DNA of 64,000 bases from Rhabditoides inermis (lineage: Eukaryota; Nematoda; Chromadorea; Rhabditida; Rhabditidae): positions 62,001 to 126,000 of the forward strand of contig CAWZYM010000047.1 of NCBI GenBank assembly GCA_963966185.1. Direction: 5' to 3'. Positions 42,818-54,646 of the stretch are shown piece by piece. The position numbers and the translations under genes were made by a program. Within the stretch, counting starts at the first letter, position 1, and every line of letters begins with the position of its first letter. The notes under the pieces are model-generated. The model saw only the letters and a list, made by a program, of their open reading frames with translations, was not told where the DNA came from and did not search any database.

Positions 42818-43885
42818 GAAGGAGAAGAAACAATGAAAATGAACAAGAGAGGAATAAAAGATCTGAAAATGTGGAGTGTGTTGTTGTCTGGGGGGCGGAT
42901 TGGAGGGTCATGTTAGGCTTTTCACAACTGGTAATGGTAACGAGTGTTTTGTGGGATGGAAATAGACAGACGACCAAAGATCGCATTTATGATTTATCTT
43001 AACGTGTTCTCGTGGGATGTTCTTCTATCATGTCAGGCAATAACAATTGGTTAACTGCATAGGTAGATACAAGATAAAGGAAAGGGTTGTGCCACGCTCA
43101 CTCGGCCACACGCGTCCGCCACACCTATCACACTCCTCTCTCTCCCCTCCGGGCTCGCCTCCCTCGCTCGCTCTCTCACCATATACATGACAATCTCTTC
43201 GAATGGTTATGGAGAGAGGTTTATTCTTCCAGTGCTATTGTTTTTTTCAGTGACCTCGTACTGGTGTAAGATGTATTCGGTGTAAGATGTATTCGGTTCA
43301 GAGATATACTTTGTTTTGTAATTTGTCTCAAAGAAGTGCAACTTTAAAGGTCAAAGAGATAAGACTCGTACTAGGTTCGAGATCCGCGTGATCGGGAAGA
43401 GAGAGAGATGAGGAGAGAGGGAGAGAGAGATGGGGAGAGAGGGAGAGAGAGGGAGAGAGCTCACTTACCGCATGTCTAGTACGATCGCACTCCATCTATC
43501 AGTGGACAGGCTGTTGCTGATGTCCCTAGCCGTACTTTGGTCGAGTGGAACTCGAGTTGACAGATCAGCTGACCGGGTACAGGAGGCACGCGAGAGAAGA
43601 AAGAGAGGGGAAGGGAGAGAAGGATGGAGGGAGAGAGAGGGAGGGAGAGAGAGAGAGAGAGAGAGGCAGTGGATACTCAGTCTGCGTGTGTTATGTGTTT
43701 CTGTTGTTGACTGAACCAGACTGAAGTGAATTGGATATAACTAATGTGTTGTTCTCACAATTTGAAGAGTGAGTTCATAAAATACGTGCAGCTGGGTTTT
43801 TGTGTCGCGATCAGTGTTCGATTGTGTTATGTTGTGCAAATGCACGTGACGCAAAAGAGAGTGCGAGGAAGTGAGAGAGGGGGAG

Positions 43886-43933
<48 letters not shown>

Positions 43934-44301
43934 GTTTGAGAGTGTGGAGAGAGGGAGAGGGAGAAAGGAGGCGAAGGGAGGGAGAGAGGGAGGGAGATTT
44001 TCTGTTTGTTTTAGTTCCACGAGGTGTGACTGGCTTCGTGCCAAATATAGGAATAGAAAACAGTGTTCCGGGAGCCATGTAACTTGACTCTTTCTTTTTC
44101 TCTTCCTCCGAATCATTTTCTCACTCATAAGATTTTATCATATGAGGCAATCAGGTGGTATCATTTCATATCTCATGTCTGACCGGACACCGCAGGTTCC
44201 ATCAACTTGGAACAGCTGATCCGTGCGCGTACTCACAGCTGACCGCGAGGTGCCCTCAGGGCATGTGATCAGCTGGCTCCGCCTCCTTGAGAGGGACGGG
44301 G
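42818..44301. other. Intergenic region with GA-rich tracts
   Basis: No gene recognised in about 1.5 kb beyond the TMEM131 polyadenylation signal. GA-rich tracts lie at about 43390-43460, 43600-43665 and 43884-44000. The sequence just before 44300 leads into a TATA-box promoter. Confidence 0.55.
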
Positions 44302-44309
44302 TATATAAG
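44302..44309 (+). promoter_or_regulatory. TATA box of the ankyrin/SOCS-box gene
   Basis: TATATAAG about 47-54 bp upstream of the ATG at 44356, leaving about 30 bp to a start-site-like CCAGTACAC region. It is the clearest core promoter in the window and supports the choice of 44356 as first coding exon. Confidence 0.65.
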
Positions 44310-44355
44310 GGGAGAGGAGGGGAGGGGCCAGTACACAGTGTATTGTGACGCAAAC

Positions 44356-45434
44356 ATGAGGGTGCTACCGATCGAGACAGTTCATGACGAATTCACGGCC
44401 GATCAGCAGATGATATTACAGGTGCGTGACATTTGCATTTTCTGGAAAGTGCACTTTCACCAGATGTCTTCGGAAGATGTGTATGGATCTGTCCACTCTG
44501 TCGGCAGGTGTCGCATCTTTGTCTCGTTGATTGAGACTTTCAGACGTGCAGGTGTCCATTTTATTGTCAGCCATATCTCTGTGAGACTGTGCTCTGTCTC
44601 TTTTCTCTCCTGATTTTTGTAGTATTTGTAGTTGTTTGGCGTATCAGCCGGCAATAGTTCATGCATGGTATGCGATGCACTGACAGAAGGTGAGAGATAG
44701 TGAGAGAGAGAGGGAGAGAGTGTTTTGCAAATGCTATCCCCTTTGTATATGCGTCCCTCCCAGTCATCTATAAAGGCGATAGGAAGTGTTCACGTGAACA
44801 AATTGCACGCCTGTTGCAGTTTCCACGAGAGATATTTCGTCATTCTCAACTTTCCGTTCGTTGATAGCTACTGACCGTATACTTGCCAGGCGCATTCTCC
44901 GATCCATGTATGTTCCCAGCACTGCATACAATATCCAGTCTCATTAGGCCACACCAATTCGGTTCGAATAATATTTGTTGTTTTCCTCTTCTTAGAATTT
45001 TTCGCCTTTAGATTGTGCATGATATCTCTCATCGCGTTTTATCAGTGTACTTGCTGACTTTCATGGCAATTTAATACGAATGTCTTATTAGCCATCTTCC
45101 TTTGTCTGTCCTTTCCTTTCTCCTTCCTCCTTCCATCTGTCTCTCATATCCATATGTTGTTGTCTGCTCCTCTCTCGTTGAGTGAGTGTTTGTTTGTATT
45201 CAGTTGTTGTTGACCTGTGATTTGGCGAGTTCGGGAGAAGTGCGGGATCTATTTTTGAGGATGTGCGAGAGAGTGGAGAGAGCGCAATGTGTAAGAGGGA
45301 TTCGATCAGCTGATTTGTGAGTGAGGATGGGATGGGAATAGGACCACACCCTCTCAATGTCTCTTCTGTATCGTGCGCAAAACAAAACACTGTAAAACGA
45401 TGCAGAGTTGACGATCGAAATGAAAATATGTTTT

Positions 45435-45486
<52 letters not shown>

Positions 45487-45584
45487 GGAGGGAGTGAGAA
45501 AGAAAGGGGAAGGGGTTTGATGGTAAGTGACGGGATGCACTTACCTGGCGATTAGTCATTTCTCATCCTGACAAATCGACAACA

Positions 45585-45632
<48 letters not shown>

Positions 45633-45784
45633 CGAGTGTTCACTGTTCACTGGTCATGTGTGATTCGTGTTATGAGCAAACATACGTTTCACAGGATACT
45701 TTTCAGCGCCAGCTCGCGGATAAGATCACCAACCACGCATCGGTGGAAGAGATCCACGCACTACTCGTTTGTGGAGCACAGGTA

Positions 45785-45830
<46 letters not shown>

Positions 45831-46573
45831 TTATCGTTATTACTCCCTTGCCGTGGAAATAAACACTTCAATCAGAGGAGGGGAGTATGCAAAACTCCAT
45901 TTCGCAATGTGCTAGATAACAGTCGATATTGCCCTTTCCACTTTTGCAACTTCATTCATACGACGTGCCATAGATTTGCGTCATCATGCGGCAAAGTTTT
46001 ATTTATAAGCTGATTAGCTGATGCTAGGCTGCTATTGCATAATATCAGCAGAATCTTTGTCTTATCAGGTAGTCAGGATGAGTCCGGAAACGGGTTATCA
46101 CTCTTTTCATCACGTCGGCAAGAGTATAAAGGCGCCGGCGGTGCTAGGTGTGAGAAGTGGACCCCAGTGATCGACACTGTTTGCACTGGGCATGTACTGC
46201 AAACGCGTACCTTGTAGCAGATTGTGTTTGTGTTGAAGTCGGTTGCATTGAACTCATTCTCTCTAGCCGGACGGAGCAGTTACTAGAGGACTCACGCCCC
46301 TTCACTACGCTTGCTTCATCAACTACCCAGCAGCAGCCAAGCTACTCCTCGGAAAGGGAGCAAAAGTAGGCAGAGAGAGATAGAGAGAGGGGAGAGAAGG
46401 AGGGAGGGAGGGGGGAGGGAGGGAGATACATGGAGTATTTATAGGTCGACGCGGTTGACGAAATCGGCTGCTCTGCTCTGCATTTGTGCGCGGAACACGG
46501 TCATTTGATCATGATCAAGCTACTTCTACAGTACATGGAGGCTGTGCAGCAGTATGAGGTACGGAGAGAGAAG

Positions 46574-46641
<68 letters not shown>

Positions 46642-46911
46642 TGTGTGTACAGGTTCCCAAGGACCTGGCTGGCAGCAAGTATCCGATTCGGGAGAATGTC
46701 GATGAGCCTCTACGGCTCGCCATCAAGAACGGACACTATGAGTGCGCACGGTGAGTGGGGGAAGGAGAAGGAGAAGGAGCAGCAGGAGCAGGACTTCTAT
46801 TCCAGACTCCTCCTGGAGAAGGGAGCAGATCCGAACGCAGTGTACTTCGATGGACCCGAGATCACCCACATCTCACCTCTGGATACTCACTTCCTCAAGT
46901 TGCTGGTTGGT

Positions 46912-46960
<49 letters not shown>

Positions 46961-47115
46961 TGGGGGTGGGGGAGCACCCAAACATACAAGAGCCTTTTTC
47001 AGCTTGAATTTGGAGCGAATCCGAATGTGTTCGACAGAAAGGGACTCACTCCCATCATGAGAGCTTGTCGCATGAAGGACAAGGGAATCGAGGCTATCCG
47101 CATTCTGATCGAGGT

Positions 47116-47178
<63 letters not shown>

Positions 47179-47186
47179 GAAAGAGA

Positions 47187-47241
<55 letters not shown>

Positions 47242-50200
47242 TCCCTGTTCAGGCGGGGGCGGATGTGAACGCGTTGGCGGAGGCGCGGCAGGACCACAGG
47301 ACAGCCCTCCACTACGCACTCCTCGCGGGAAACCAGCAGCTCGTGCAGTTCCTCATAGATAATGGAGCAAATGTCAACATGCCCAAGGTGGGTGGGGAGA
47401 AGGAGCAGGAGGAGAAGGAGCGGGAAGAGAAGGAGCGGGAAGAAAAGGAGCGGGAAGAGAAGGAGCGGGAGGAGAAGGAACGGGAGGAGAAGGAGCGGGA
47501 AGAGAAGGAGCGGGAAGAGAAGGAGCGGGAAGAGAAGGAGCGGGAAGAGAAGGAGCGGGAAGAGAAGGAGCGGGAAGAGAAGGAGCGGGAAGAGAAGGAG
47601 CGGGAAGAGAAGGAGCGGGAAGAGAAGGAGCGGGAAGAGAAGGAGCGGGAGGAGAAGGAACGGGAGGAGAAGGAGCGGGAAGAGAAGGAGCGGGAAGAGA
47701 AGGAGCGGGAAGAGAAGGAGCGGGAAGAGAAGGAGCGGGAGGAGAAGGAACGGGAGGAGAAGGAGCGGGAAGAGAAGGAGCGGGAGGAGAAGGAACGGGA
47801 AGAGAAGGAGCGGGAAGAGAAGGAGCGGGAGGAGAAGGAGCGGGAAGAGAAGGAGCAGGAGGAGAAGGAGCGGGAAGAGAAGGAGCGGGAAGAAAAGGAG
47901 CGGGAAGAGAAGGAGCGGGAGGAGAAGGAACGGGAGGAGAAGGAGCGGGAAGAGAAGGAGCGGGAAGAGAAGGAGCGGGAAGAGAAGGAGCGGGAAGAGA
48001 AGGAGCGGGAAGAGAAGGAGCGGGAAGAGAAGGAGCGGGAAGAGAAGGAGCGGGAAGAGAAGGAGCGGGAAGAGAAGGAGCGGGAAGAGAAGGAGCGGGA
48101 AGAGAAGGAGCGGGAGGAGAAGGAACGGGAGGAGAAGGAGCGGAAGAGAAGGAGCGGGAAGAGAAGGAGCGGGAAGAGAAGGAGCGGGAAGAGAAGGAGC
48201 GGGAGGAGAAGGAACGGGAGGAGAAGGAGCGGGAAGAGAAGGAACGGGAGGAGAAGGAGCGGGAAGAGAAGGAGCGGGAGGAGAAGGAGCGGGAAGAGAA
48301 GGAGCGGGAAGAGAAGGAGCGGGAGGAGAAGGAACGGGAGGAGAAGGAGCGGGAAGAGAAGGAGCAGGAGGAGAAGGAGCGGGAAGAGAAGGAGCGGGAA
48401 GAAAAGGAGCGGGAAGAGAAGGAGCGGGAGGAGAAGGAACGGGAGGAGAAGGAGCGGGAAGAGAAGGAGCGGGAAGAGAAGGAGCGGGAAGAGAAGGAGC
48501 GGGAAGAGAAGGAGCGGGAAGAGAAGGAGCGGGAAGAGAAGGAGCGGGAAGAGAAGGAGCGGGAAGAAAAGGAGCGGGAAGAGAAGGAGCGGGAGGAGAA
48601 GGAACGGGAGGAGAAGGAGCGGGAAGAGAAGGAGCGGGAAGAGAAGGAGCGGGAAGAGAAGGAGCGGGAAGAGAAGGAGCGGGAAGAGAAGGAGCGGGAA
48701 GAGAAGGAGCGGGAAGAGAAGGAGCGGGAAGAGAAGGAGCGGGAAGAGAAGGAGCGGGAAGAGAAGGAGCGGGAGGAGAAGGAACGGGAGGAGAAGGAGC
48801 GGGAAGAGAAGGAGCGGGAAGAGAAGGAGCGGGAAGAGAAGGAGCGGGAAGAGAAGGAGCGGGAGGAGAAGGAACGGGAGGAGAAGGAGCGGGAAGAGAA
48901 GGAGCGGGAGGAGAAGGAACGGGAAGAGAAGGAGCGGGAAGAGAAGGAGCGGGAAGAGAAGGAGCGGGAAGAGAAGGAGCAGGAGGAGAAGGAGCGGGAA
49001 GAGAAGGAGCGGGAAGAGAAGGAGCGGGAAGAAAAGGAGCGGGAAGAGAAGGAGCGGGAGGAGAAGGAACGGGAGGAGAAGGAGCGGGAAGAGAAGGAGC
49101 GGGAAGAGAAGGAGCGGGAAGAGAAGGAGCGGGAAGAGAAGGAGCGGGAAGAGAAGGAGCGGGAAGAGAAGGAGCGGGAAGAGAAGGAGCGGGAAGAGAA
49201 GGAGCGGGAAGAGAAGGAGCGGGAAGAGAAGGAGCGGGAGGAGAAGGAACGGGAGGAGAAGGAGCGGAAGAGAAGGAGCGGGAAGAGAAGGAGCGGGAAG
49301 AGAAGGAGCGGGAAGAGAAGGAGCGGGAGGAGAAGGAACGGGAGGAGAAGGAGCGGGAAGAGAAGGAACGGGAGGAGAAGGAGCGGGAAGAGAAGGAGCG
49401 GGAAGAGAAGGAGCGGGAAGAGAAGGAGCGGGAGGAGAAGGAACGGGAGGAGAAGGAGCGGGAAGAGAAGGAGCGGGAAGAGAAGGAGCGGGAAGAGAAG
49501 GAGCGGGAGGAGAAGGAGCGGGAAGAGAAGGAGCGGGAGGAGAAGGAACGGGAAGAGAAGGAGCGGGAAGAGAAGGAGCGGGAAGAGAAGGAGCGGGAAG
49601 AGAAGGAGCGGGAAGAGAAGGAGCGGGAAGAGAAGGAGCGGGAAGAGAAGGAGCGGGAAGAGAAGGAGCGGGAAGAGAAGGAGCGGGAAGAGAAGGAGCG
49701 GGAAGAGAAGGAGCGGGAAGAGAAGGAGCGGGAAGAGAAGGAGCGGGAAGAGAAGGAGCGGGAAGAGAAGGAGCGGGAAGAGAAGGAGCGGGAGGAGAAG
49801 GAGCGGGAAGAGAAGGAGCGGGAAGAGAAGGAGCGGGAAGAGAAGGAGCGGGAGGAGAAGGAACGGGAGGAGAAGGAGCGGAAGAGAAGAAGCGGGAAGA
49901 GAAGGAACGGGAGGAGAAGGAGCGGAAGAGAAGGAGCGGGAAGAGAAGGAGCGGGAAGAGAAGGAGCGGGAAGAGAAGGAGCGGGAGGAGAAGGAACGGG
50001 AGGAGAAGGAGCGGGAGGAGAAGGAGCGGGAAGAGAAGGAACGGGAGGAGAAGGAGCGGGAAGAGAAGGAGCGGGAAGAGAAGGAGCGGGAGGAGAAGGA
50101 GCGGGAAGAGAAGGAGCGGGAAGAGAAGGAGCGGGAAGAGAAGGAGCGGGAAGAGAAGGAGCGGGAGGAGAAGGAGCGGAAGAGAAGGAGCGGGAGGAGA

Positions 50201-53200
50201 AGGAACGGGAGGAGAAGGAGCGGAAGAGAAGGAGCGGGAAGAGAAGGAGCGGGAAGAGAAGGAGCGGGAAGAGAAGGAGCGGGAGGAGAAGGAACGGGAG
50301 GAGAAGGAGCGGGAAGAGAAGGAACGGGAGGAGAAGGAGCGGGAAGAGAAGGAGCGGGAAGAGAAGGAGCGGGAAGAGAAGGAACGGGAAGAGAAGGAGC
50401 AGGAGGAGAAGGAACGGGAAGAGAAGGAGCGGGAAGAGAAGGAGCGGGAAGAGAAGGAGCGGGAGGAGAAGGAACGGGAGGAGAAGGAGCGGGAAGAGAA
50501 GGAGCGGGAAGAGAAGGAGCGGGAAGAGAAGGAGCGGGAAGAGAAGGAGCGGGAAGAGAAGGAGCGGGAGGAGAAGGAACGGGAAGAGAAGGAGCGGAAG
50601 AGAAGGAGCGGGAAGAGAAGGAGCGGGAAGAGAAGGAGCGGGAAGAGAAGGAGCGGGAGGAGAAGGAACGGGAGGAGAAGGAGCGGGAAGAGAAGGAACG
50701 GGAGGAGAAGGAGCGGGAAGAGAAGGAGCGGGAGGAGAAGGAGCGGGAAGAGAAGGAGCGGGAAGAGAAGGAGCGGGAGGAGAAGGAACGGGAGGAGAAG
50801 GAGCGGGAAGAGAAGGAGCGGGAAGAGAAGGAGCGGGAAGAGAAGGAGCGGGAGGAGAAGGAGCGGGAAGAGAAGGAGCGGGAAGAGAAGGAGCGGGAAG
50901 AGAAGGAGCGGGAAGAGAAGGAGCGGGAAGAGAAGGAGCGGGAAGAGAAGGAACGGGAAGAGAAGGAGCAGGAGGAGAAGGAACGGGAAGAGAAGGAGCG
51001 GGAAGAGAAGGAGCGGGAAGAGAAGGAGCGGGAGGAGAAGGAACGGGAGGAGAAGGAGCGGGAAGAGAAGGAGCGGGAAGAGAAGGAGCGGGAAGAGAAG
51101 GAGCGGGAAGAGAAGGAGCGGGAGGAGAAGGAGCGGGAAGAGAAGGAGCGGGAGGAGAAGGAACGGGAGGAGAAGGAGCGGGAAGAGAAGGAGCGGGAGG
51201 AGAAGGAACGGGAGGAGAAGGAGCGGGAAGAGAAGGAGCGGGAAGAGAAGGAGCGGGAAGAGAAGGAGCGGGAAGAGAAGGAGCGGGAGGAGAAGGAGCG
51301 GGAAGAGAAGGAGCGGGAGGAGAAGGAACGGGAAGAGAAGGAGCAGGAGGAGAAGGAACGGGAAGAGAAGGAGCGGAAAGAGAAGGAGCGGGAAGAGAAG
51401 GAGCGGGAAGAGAAGGAGCGGGAAGAGAAGGAGCGGGAGGAGAAGGAGCGGGAAGAGAAGGAGCGGGAGGAGAAGGAACGGGAAGAGAAGGAGCAGGAGG
51501 AGAAGGAACGGGAAGAGAAGGAGCGGAAAGAGAAGGAGCGGGAAGAGAAGGAGCGGGAAGAGAAGGAGCGGGAAGAGAAGGAGCGGGAAGAGAAGGAGCG
51601 GGAAGAGAAGGAGCGGGAAGAGAAGGAGCGGGAGGAGAAGGAGCGGGAAGAGAAGGAGCGGGAGGAGAAGGAACGGGAGGAGAAGGAGCGGGAAGAGAAG
51701 GAGCGGGAGGAGAAGGAACGGGAAGAGAAGGAGCGGGAAGAGAAGGAGCGGGAGGAGAAGGAACGGGAAGAGAAGGAGCAGGAGGAGAAGGAACGGGAAG
51801 AGAAGGAGCGGGAAGAGAAGGAGCGGGAAGAGAAGGAGCGGGAGGAGAAGGAACGGGAGGAGAAGGAGCGGGAAGAGAAGGAGCGGGAAGAGAAGGAGCG
51901 GGAAGAGAAGGAGCGGGAAGAGAAGGAGCGGGAAGAGAAGGAGCGGGAGGAGAAGGAGCGGGAAGAGAAGGAGCGGGAGGAGAAGGAACGGGAGGAGAAG
52001 GAGCGGGAAGAGAAGGAGCGGGAGGAGAAGGAACGGGAGGAGAAGGAGCGGGAAGAGAAGGAGCGGGAAGAGAAGGAGCGGGAAGAGAAGGAGCGGGAAG
52101 AGAAGGAGCGGGAGGAGAAGGAGCGGGAAGAGAAGGAGCGGGAGGAGAAGGAGCGGGAAGAGAAGGAGCGGGAAGAGAAGGAGCGGGAAGAGAAGGAGCG
52201 GGAAGAGAAGGAGCGGGAAGAGAAGGAGCGGGAGGAGAAGGAACGGGAAGAGAAGGAGCGGGAAGAGAAGGAGCGGGAGGAGAAGGAACGGGAAGAGAAG
52301 GAGCGGGAGGAGAAGGAGCGGGAAGAGAAGGAGCGGGAGGAGAAGGAACGGGAGGAGAAGGAGCGGGAGGAGAAGGAACGGGAGGAGAAGGAGCGGGAAG
52401 AGAAGGAGCGGGAAGAGAAGGAGCGGGAAGAGGAGGAGCGGGAATAGAAGGAGCGGGAGGAGAAGGAACGGGAGAAGAAGGAGCGGGAAGAGAAGGAGCG
52501 GGAGGAGAAGGAGCGGGAAGAGAAGGAGCGGGAAGAGAAGGAGCGGGAGGAGAAGGAGAAAGAGAAGAACGATGTCGTTTCAGGGCTACCAGAAGCCTTC
52601 AGTGCTGGACATCGCCGTTCTGAAGGATGACGCGTCTCTGCTGCAGTCGGTTCTCTCCGCGGGGGCGGATCCGAACGTTGTGCACACATACATAGGCTCT
52701 GCCCTCCATCTCGCCTGTTGCTCCGTCCTCACCAACCAGTACGAGGTCACTGCTTGTTTATTTGATTAGTGCATTGTACCCTTATTTAAGTTTTTTTTTA
52801 AAATTATTTGTTCAGATCATCCGCCTTCTTCTGGAGCACGGCGCTGACATGAACCTCTCGCACCGTTTCGCGGAAGGAGCATCGCTCAAAAGCCCGCTGG
52901 TGAGTGAATATCGATCGATTATCGATTCGAGTTGTTTGTGATATGTGTATTTCAGGTGGAGTACTTCCGTTCTCGCGAGAAGGTGGACGAGAGAGTGCTG
53001 GGTCTACTGCTGGCGTATGGAGGCCGAGTCATCATGCGCTCACCTCTCAGGGACCCTCGAGGACAGCTCAGGAACGTGCTCAAGCTAGCAGTGAAGAGAG
53101 AGCAGCCAGAGGTACGCTACTGCAGTACTGGTTACCGTATTTGGTTTCCCGGCTAATCGGTGGTTGCAGGTTCTGGAAGCGATGCTGGGTCTGGCGGAGG

Positions 53201-53403
53201 AGTTTGACCGTTCGGCGATCGAGCGTCTGCCTCTTCCGGATGCTGTGAAGGGGGCGATCCTAGAGCGGGCCCGACAGCCGCCGTCCCTGCAGCAGACATG
53301 CCGCCTGCGTCTCCGCTCCGCCCTCTCGCCCCTGTCCCCCGCTTCTCTCGCCACTCTGCCCCTCCCACTCACACTCAAACACTACGTCCTTGGAGCTATC
53401 TAA
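44356..53403 (+). CDS. Ankyrin repeat and SOCS box (ASB-like) protein
   Basis: Predicted substrate receptor of a Cullin-5/Elongin B-C ubiquitin ligase. Twelve exons give about 475 residues: 44356-44421, 45707-45781, 46267-46365, 46445-46558, 46653-46750, 46806-46905, 47003-47113, 47253-47387, 52584-52745, 52816-52899, 52956-53111, 53170-53403. Ankyrin repeats show GLTPLHYACFINYPAAAKLL, GCSALHLCAEHGHLIMIKLL, LEKGADPNAV, EFGANPNVFDRKGLTPIMRA, GADVNAL and RTALHYALLAGNQQLVQFL, SAGADPNVV, LLLEHGADMNLS. The C-terminus LQQTCRLRLRSALSPLSPAS and LATLPLPLTLKHYVL fits a SOCS box (BC box with Leu/Cys, Cul-box LPLP). The intron between exons 8 and 9 is a 5.2-kb minisatellite. An alternative in-frame start lies at 45656. 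AATAAA at 53710-53715. I cannot assign which ASB subfamily. Confidence 0.86.
44769..44775 (+). promoter_or_regulatory. Second TATA-like box, intron 1 of the ASB-like gene
   Basis: TATAAAG followed by GCG, about 890 bp upstream of the alternative ATG at 45656. A possible downstream promoter; no initiator was identified. Confidence 0.3.
45656..45706 (+). other. Alternative first-exon start of the ASB-like gene
   Basis: ATG at 45656 opens a frame (MCDSCYEQTYVSQDTFQ) that runs without a break into exon 2 (RQLADKITNH). The same position also has a good acceptor (ACTTTTCAG|CGC at 45706/45707) in phase with the upstream exon 44356-44421. Two N-termini are therefore possible. Confidence 0.45.
45786..45826 (+). 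repeat. (GA)n at an ASB-like 5' splice site
   Basis: The donor GTAAGAGAGAG after the CGAQ codons runs straight into the dinucleotide repeat. Two upstream (GA)n tracts in intron 1 lie at about 45437-45484 and 45587-45628. Confidence 0.88.
46125..46130 (+). promoter_or_regulatory. Third TATA-like box, intron 2 of the ASB-like gene
   Basis: TATAAA followed by GGCGCCGGCG, sharing TATAAAGGCG with the box at 44769. It lies about 140 bp upstream of the exon at 46267. Whether it drives a shorter transcript is unknown. Confidence 0.3.
46566..46637 (+). repeat. (GA)n in an ASB-like intron
   Basis: GA run starting within about 10 nt of the donor GTACGGAGAG; the next exon encodes VPKDLAGSKYPI. Confidence 0.88.
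46912..46960 (+). repeat. (GA)n in an ASB-like intron
   Basis: GA run beginning about 7 nt after the donor GTTGGTGAAG; the intron ends in a normal CTTTTTCAG acceptor. Confidence 0.88.
47114..47252 (+). repeat. (GA)n/(GAAA)n filling an ASB-like intron
   Basis: A 139-bp intron, GTAGGCAGAGAG onward, almost entirely GA with some GAAAGA variants, ending GTCCCTGTTCAG before GADVNAL. Confidence 0.9.
47394..52565 (+). repeat. 5.2-kb 15-bp minisatellite in the ASB-like gene
   Basis: About 345 copies of a 15-bp unit, GAGCGGGAAGAGAAG, with recurrent variants (GAGCGGGAGGAGAAG, GAACGGGAGGAGAAG, GAGCAGGAGGAGAAG). Several 14-bp units lacking one G shift the reading frame, for example near 48142, 49263, 49880, 50177 and 50592. 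Variant units recur in the same order over hundreds of bases, indicating higher-order duplication. The plus strand has a single T (52445). It occupies the putative intron 47388-52583 (donor AAG|GTGGGTGG, acceptor GTCGTTTCAG|GGC). The intron is 5,196 bp, an exact multiple of three, and both flanking exons are in the same open frame through it. Confidence 0.95.
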
Positions 53404-53800
53404 CTCTATATGGTACAGTACAACTGCAGCGCTACTCTACTCATCGTTTTTTGTACATAGTATCTCGCACCGGTCCAGATTTTGACACAATACCTCCCGT
53501 CTTTCTCTCCCAACGTACTTTAGCATTGTTGTATGCTACTGTTTGTGTTGTCTACTTTGATTTGACTGTTCACGCACTCTCTCCCATCCGGGCTTCTCAC
53601 CCCCTATTTCACTCAACCATCACCCGTCGTGTGAACACACTTACCTTTTTCACGTATTTGGTACATTTGAATATTGCAATCGTTCAGTGTTGTAGATAAT
53701 TGGTGTTGCAATAAATTATCGAGTGTGCGTGTCTAGACTATCTGGGGTTGGGGAAAGAAGGGCCGATAGAGGAGTGTCATTTCAACTGACTCTACTAACA

Positions 53801-54223
53801 ATGGCCGGTTCGGTGTGTTTCCCATCATTCCCCTCCTCCTCGTCCGTTCATCTCTCCCCCTTTCTCTCTTCCTCTTCCGCCTCTTCGATCGATACATCGA
53901 TCGATTTCAGCAGCGTCGCATGGCTTTCCTTGAGTGTGAGCTGACAAAGGAGAAATCGGAGAATGACAGGCTCTGGGAGATGTACAGGATGGAGTTCATG
54001 CGGGCGGAGGACAAGGAGCAGGTAGAGAGGGACAGATGACACGCAATGACGTCGTGTATTGCAGATCATCGTCCGTCTCCTGGACCACATCAACATGATC
54101 ACTACGCGGATGGATGCGATTGTCAGGGAGCTTGCAGTTCTCAAGGGGCACGAGCAGCAGCCGCCAGTGCAGGAGGAGGAGGCGGAGGAGGAAGAGGAGT
54201 GTGCGCTCGGAACCTGGCTCTAA
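53801..54223 (+). CDS. Small coiled-coil protein with acidic tail, unrecognised
   Basis: Three exons (53801-53812, 53911-54021, 54065-54223) give about 93 residues starting MAGSQRRMAFLECELTKEKS. The middle (ENDRLWEMYRMEFMRAEDKE then IIVRLLDHINMITTRMDAIV) has heptad-like hydrophobic spacing, suggesting a coiled coil. The C-terminus has a run of glutamates and ends CALGTWL. The four-codon first exon rests on a clean GTGTGT donor and a GATTTCAG acceptor; an alternative start is the ATG within exon 2 (MAFLECELT). It begins about 90 bp after the ASB-like polyadenylation signal. I do not recognise the family. Confidence 0.6.
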
Positions 54224-54646
54224 CTGACTAGTTGGCGTGTATAGACACCATTCATTGACATACTAACATTAAAATTACTTGATTTTCCCGAAAACGGTCT
54301 GTAGTGTTGGTTCGTGCAGAATTACGTGTGTCGCCTTATGACGAAATGTCACGATAAAATCGTTTGTCGCAATTTCGTTGTTCGACATTGTCTTTTTGCA
54401 CGTTGTTAATAGTTGTTGACATTTCATTCCTGTGATAGTGGATGAGCCTGGAGTTTATATTCTTCGTTAGCATTACTGCTTCATTACAATGAACTCTTCA
54501 TCTTCGAACGACGCGTCGCCGCCGCGCGAATCGAATCGATCCATCCGCGTTTCTCAGCTGTTGCGAGCTGCTGTTTCGCTCGCAGTATGCGTGCGTGTCT
54601 CATTATTAATGCGATATTACATTATCGCGGGAAATGAGTTTCTAGA
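54224..54646. other. Intergenic region upstream of PAM16
   Basis: About 420 bp. I see no gene, TATA box or repeat that I can support. Confidence 0.5.

Noticed and set aside
47374..52689. 1,771-codon minus-strand frame (SSRSF / PAPSLP repeats)
   Set aside because: It is antisense to the ankyrin/SOCS-box gene and stop-free only because of the repeat composition.
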